A stretch of DNA of 64,000 bases from Kurthia huakuii LAM0618 (GTDB lineage Bacteria; Bacillota; Bacilli; Bacillales_A; Planococcaceae). The position numbers and the translations under genes were made by a program. This document shows, piece by piece, positions 62,755 to 64,000 of the stretch. The stretch spans positions 124,001-188,000 of the forward strand of contig NZ_AYTB01000015.1 in the NCBI RefSeq assembly GCF_000505545.1, in the 5' to 3' direction. Position 1 is the stretch's first letter, and each line of letters opens with the position of its first letter. The notes beneath the pieces are model-generated. The model was not told the DNA's origin, did not search any database, and was given only the letters and a program-made list of their open reading frames with translations.

Positions 62755-62826
62755 AACGCGTCCAAATGAATTATTGTGCACATTAAATCAAGCAGCTAGG
62801 ATATCACATTGTCCAGCTGCTTTTTG
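62755..62826 (+). terminator. Weak cassette-type box and terminator
   Basis: AACGCGTCCAAATGAATTAT at 62755, then hairpin AAGCAGCTAGG...CAGCTGCTTTTTG at 62791-62826. Confidence 0.5.
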
Positions 62827-62899
62827 TTTACCAAACAGCGCTTCGGTATTTTTTATGGTATAATTTAACATTATTCGAATTTAATGTAGAGGTGTTAGT

Positions 62900-63295
62900 A
62901 TGCATTGTATATTTTGTAATGAAATTAAATATGAACAAATACTTGTAGAATCCAAAAATTTTAAAGTTGTTTTGGATATAGACCCAGTTCAATTAGGTCA
63001 TTTACTCATTATCTCTAAAAGTCACATTATGGATTTAAGAGAAATAAATAACCTCCAATTTATTGAATTGATGAACCTGGAAAAATCAATAATTGAAATA
63101 CTGGAAAATCATTTTTCAATAACAAGTGTAAGTATCATTCAAAATAATGGTCCAATTATGGACGAAGGAACACATTTTCACGTTCATTTAATCCCAAGAT
63201 ATAGTGATGATCATTTTTGGGATAATCAAATTGTAAAAGATCATAAACTCTCTCTTCAAGAACTTAAATGGAAATTAAATACTTTATCAATTTAA
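62900..63295 (+). CDS. HIT-family nucleotide hydrolase/transferase
   Basis: 131 residues, ATG after AGAGGTGTT. N-terminal zinc-type CIFC, central GHLLIISKSHIMDL, and the catalytic histidine triad HFHVHLIPRY (H-x-H-x-H) near residue 93. HIT proteins hydrolyse AMP-linked compounds such as adenosine phosphoramidate or dinucleoside polyphosphates. A single gene between repeats. Confidence 0.9.
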   Translation: MHCIFCNEIKYEQILVESKNFKVVLDIDPVQLGHLLIISKSHIMDLREINNLQFIELMNLEKSIIEILENHFSITSVSIIQNNGPIMDEGTHFHVHLIPRYSDDHFWDNQIVKDHKLSLQELKWKLNTLSI

Positions 63296-63313
63296 GATAA
63301 GTATTTTGTTTCA

Positions 63314-63339
63314 CGTTTCCCAATGACTCTTTGATAACG
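63314..63339. repeat. Cassette-type near-palindrome
   Basis: CGTTTCCCAATGACTCTTTG-ATAACG directly after the HIT gene and before the MITE-like repeat. Confidence 0.5.
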
Positions 63340-63340
63340 A

Positions 63341-63476
63341 AAAGAGACTGGGACAAAACAGTTCATGTTCCTTTTTTAGCGTTCGCCACAAAAAACCGGA
63401 ATCGCGCTGTGGCGCGGTTCCGGTTTTTCTTATGCTCATCTGAGATGGTGTTTTTACACTTATGTCCTAGCCTCTT
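63341..63476. repeat. MITE-like terminator repeat, copy 2 (inverted)
   Basis: The reverse complement matches 19752-19887 almost throughout, including GTGGCGAACGCTAAAAAAGG and the GAGGCT-GGACATAAGTGTAAAAA end. The central AACCGGAATCGCGC...GCGCGGTTCCGGTT hairpin is a perfect inverted repeat here. Confidence 0.75.
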
Positions 63477-63483
63477 GAAAATG

Positions 63484-63777
63484 TTAATATTTAAATTGAT
63501 AGTAAAATCTAAAACCTGCCCAGCCAATCATATGAACTAATAATAATAGTCCTAAAACTTGTGCTACTGAAATTTGAACACCAACTACAAGTAAAAACCA
63601 AAATACATAGATGGCAACTAAAGTTACTTTCCACCCATTAGCTAACGCCTTTTTAGCGATTTCTTCATATCGTTCATCTAAACCTCTACTTTGAGCTGCT
63701 TTTTTTCGTCCATATACTAATCCAAATAAACCACCAGTAATTCCTAATAGTATGCCTGACAATGCCATCAAATTCAT
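63484..63777 (-). CDS. Small hypothetical membrane protein
   Basis: 97 residues. Helices near 3-22 (LMALSGILLGITGGLFGLVY), 52-70 (TLVAIYVFWFLLVVGVQIS) and 71-88, with a charged loop KKAAQSRGLDERYEEIAKKA. Its ATG overlaps the stop of the upstream regulator by one base (TAATG). The pair, an XRE regulator followed by a DUF membrane protein, is common in Firmicutes. Confidence 0.7.
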   Translation of the reverse strand: MNLMALSGILLGITGGLFGLVYGRKKAAQSRGLDERYEEIAKKALANGWKVTLVAIYVFWFLLVVGVQISVAQVLGLLLLVHMIGWAGFRFYYQFKY

Positions 63778-63979
63778 TATTCGCCACTTCCTTCTTCGAA
63801 AATAAATACTTCTTCAATTGTCTTTCCAAATACTTTTGAAATACGAAATGCTAATTCTAAAGATGGGTTTTACCATTTTCAATCGAAATAACGGTTTGCC
63901 TTGAAACGCCTATACTTTTTGAAAATTGCTCCTGCGTCCAACCAAATGATGAACGCAATTCTTTAATGCAATGCTTCAT
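63777..63979 (-). pseudogene. XRE-family HTH regulator with frameshift
   Basis: ATG 63979 follows GAGGCGGTGA. KELRSSFGWTQEQFSKSIGV, then SRQTVISIENGK is a typical Cro/C1 HTH. After GGTAAA the frame shifts; the family continues as (YN)PSLELAFRISKVFGKTIE and EVFIFEEGSGE in another frame up to 63777. About 4 bases (or 1) appear to be missing near 63872, and the in-frame stop follows three codons later. Confidence 0.75.
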
Positions 63980-64000
63980 AATTCACCGCCTCAATGTAAA

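Noticed and set aside
59468-63339. True integron attC sites
   Set aside because: The boxes lack the RYYYAAC core sites and the two-arm structure of attC, and no integron integrase is seen; only a cassette-like layout can be claimed.
1-64000. tRNA or rRNA genes, prophage or conjugation modules
   Set aside because: I found no tRNA-like cloverleaf, rRNA stretch, phage structural gene or conjugation gene in the window.

Overview
The sequence looks like a low-GC Gram-positive of the Bacillales. Codon use, strong AGGAGG ribosome binding sites, BioY/BioB control by BirA, Bce-type peptide-resistance modules and yce-type Ter genes all fit the Planococcaceae (Kurthia/Lysinibacillus/Solibacillus type). 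The genus is my inference. Positions 5.5-12.5 kb carry a plasmid-style replication and partition block: a PrgP/PrgO-like ParA pair, a 600-residue putative initiator, eleven direct iterons and an AEP-type primase. The window is therefore either part of a large plasmid or chromid carrying metabolic genes, or a chromosome with an integrated plasmid. A perfect Spo0J/ParB-type parS beside the partition genes supports a large replicon that uses the host segregation machinery.

Layout. 0-1.6 kb: Nudix hydrolase (cut by the window edge), a VOC/PhnB-like protein with a non-ATG start, and a kinase-fold protein with a zinc ribbon. 1.7-2.4 kb: a gene-free fold-back element with long imperfect inverted ends. 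2.4-4.3 kb: a subtype I-C-like CRISPR array (25 full repeats) with no cas gene in the window; its distal repeat is cut by a broken IS200/IS605 element (tnpB and tnpA remnants, 4.3-5.4 kb). 5.5-11 kb: partition genes, parS, an LLM flavin oxidoreductase, the initiator and the iteron origin. 11-17.8 kb: primase, a tellurite/Ter stress module (TerD, TerD, YceG, TelA) with one stray inverted iteron in front of yceG, and two small unknown genes. 18-20 kb: BirA-controlled bioY-bioB and a small GNAT. 20-23 kb: a Yxl-like ABC exporter operon with an XRE regulator. 23-30 kb: serine acetyltransferase, a LysM/NlpC-P60 hydrolase, a diguanylate cyclase and two PNPOx-fold proteins. 30-45 kb: two complete Bce-type resistance modules plus the fused remnant of a third, an IS5-type insertion that splits a member of a local paralogous family, and several small unknown genes. 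45-49.2 kb: LRAT-like and secreted repeat proteins, and a CstA transporter.

49.2-58.3 kb is a propionate/anaplerosis block: a cobalamin riboswitch with a terminator precedes methylcitrate synthase, PrpD, PrpB and pyruvate carboxylase. This suggests that B12 shortage turns on the B12-independent route for propionyl-CoA. A second cobalamin riboswitch precedes two very small unknown proteins. Pyruvate carboxylase needs biotin, which links it to bioY-bioB.

58.3-64 kb, and also 36.4-39.2 kb, hold strings of single small genes (membrane proteins, GNATs, HIT protein, lipoprotein, XRE regulator). They are separated by a recurring near-palindrome (GTTCCCAAAT...TTTGGGA) and by a second repeat of about 80 bp, and look like a cassette-style accessory array. 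Several members are decayed by a nonsense codon or a frameshift.

The most unusual items are the second B12 riboswitch with its micro-genes, the tnpB-less omegaRNA-like remnants of an IS605 family, the cassette-like array, the cas-less CRISPR array and the iteron origin with a perfect parS.
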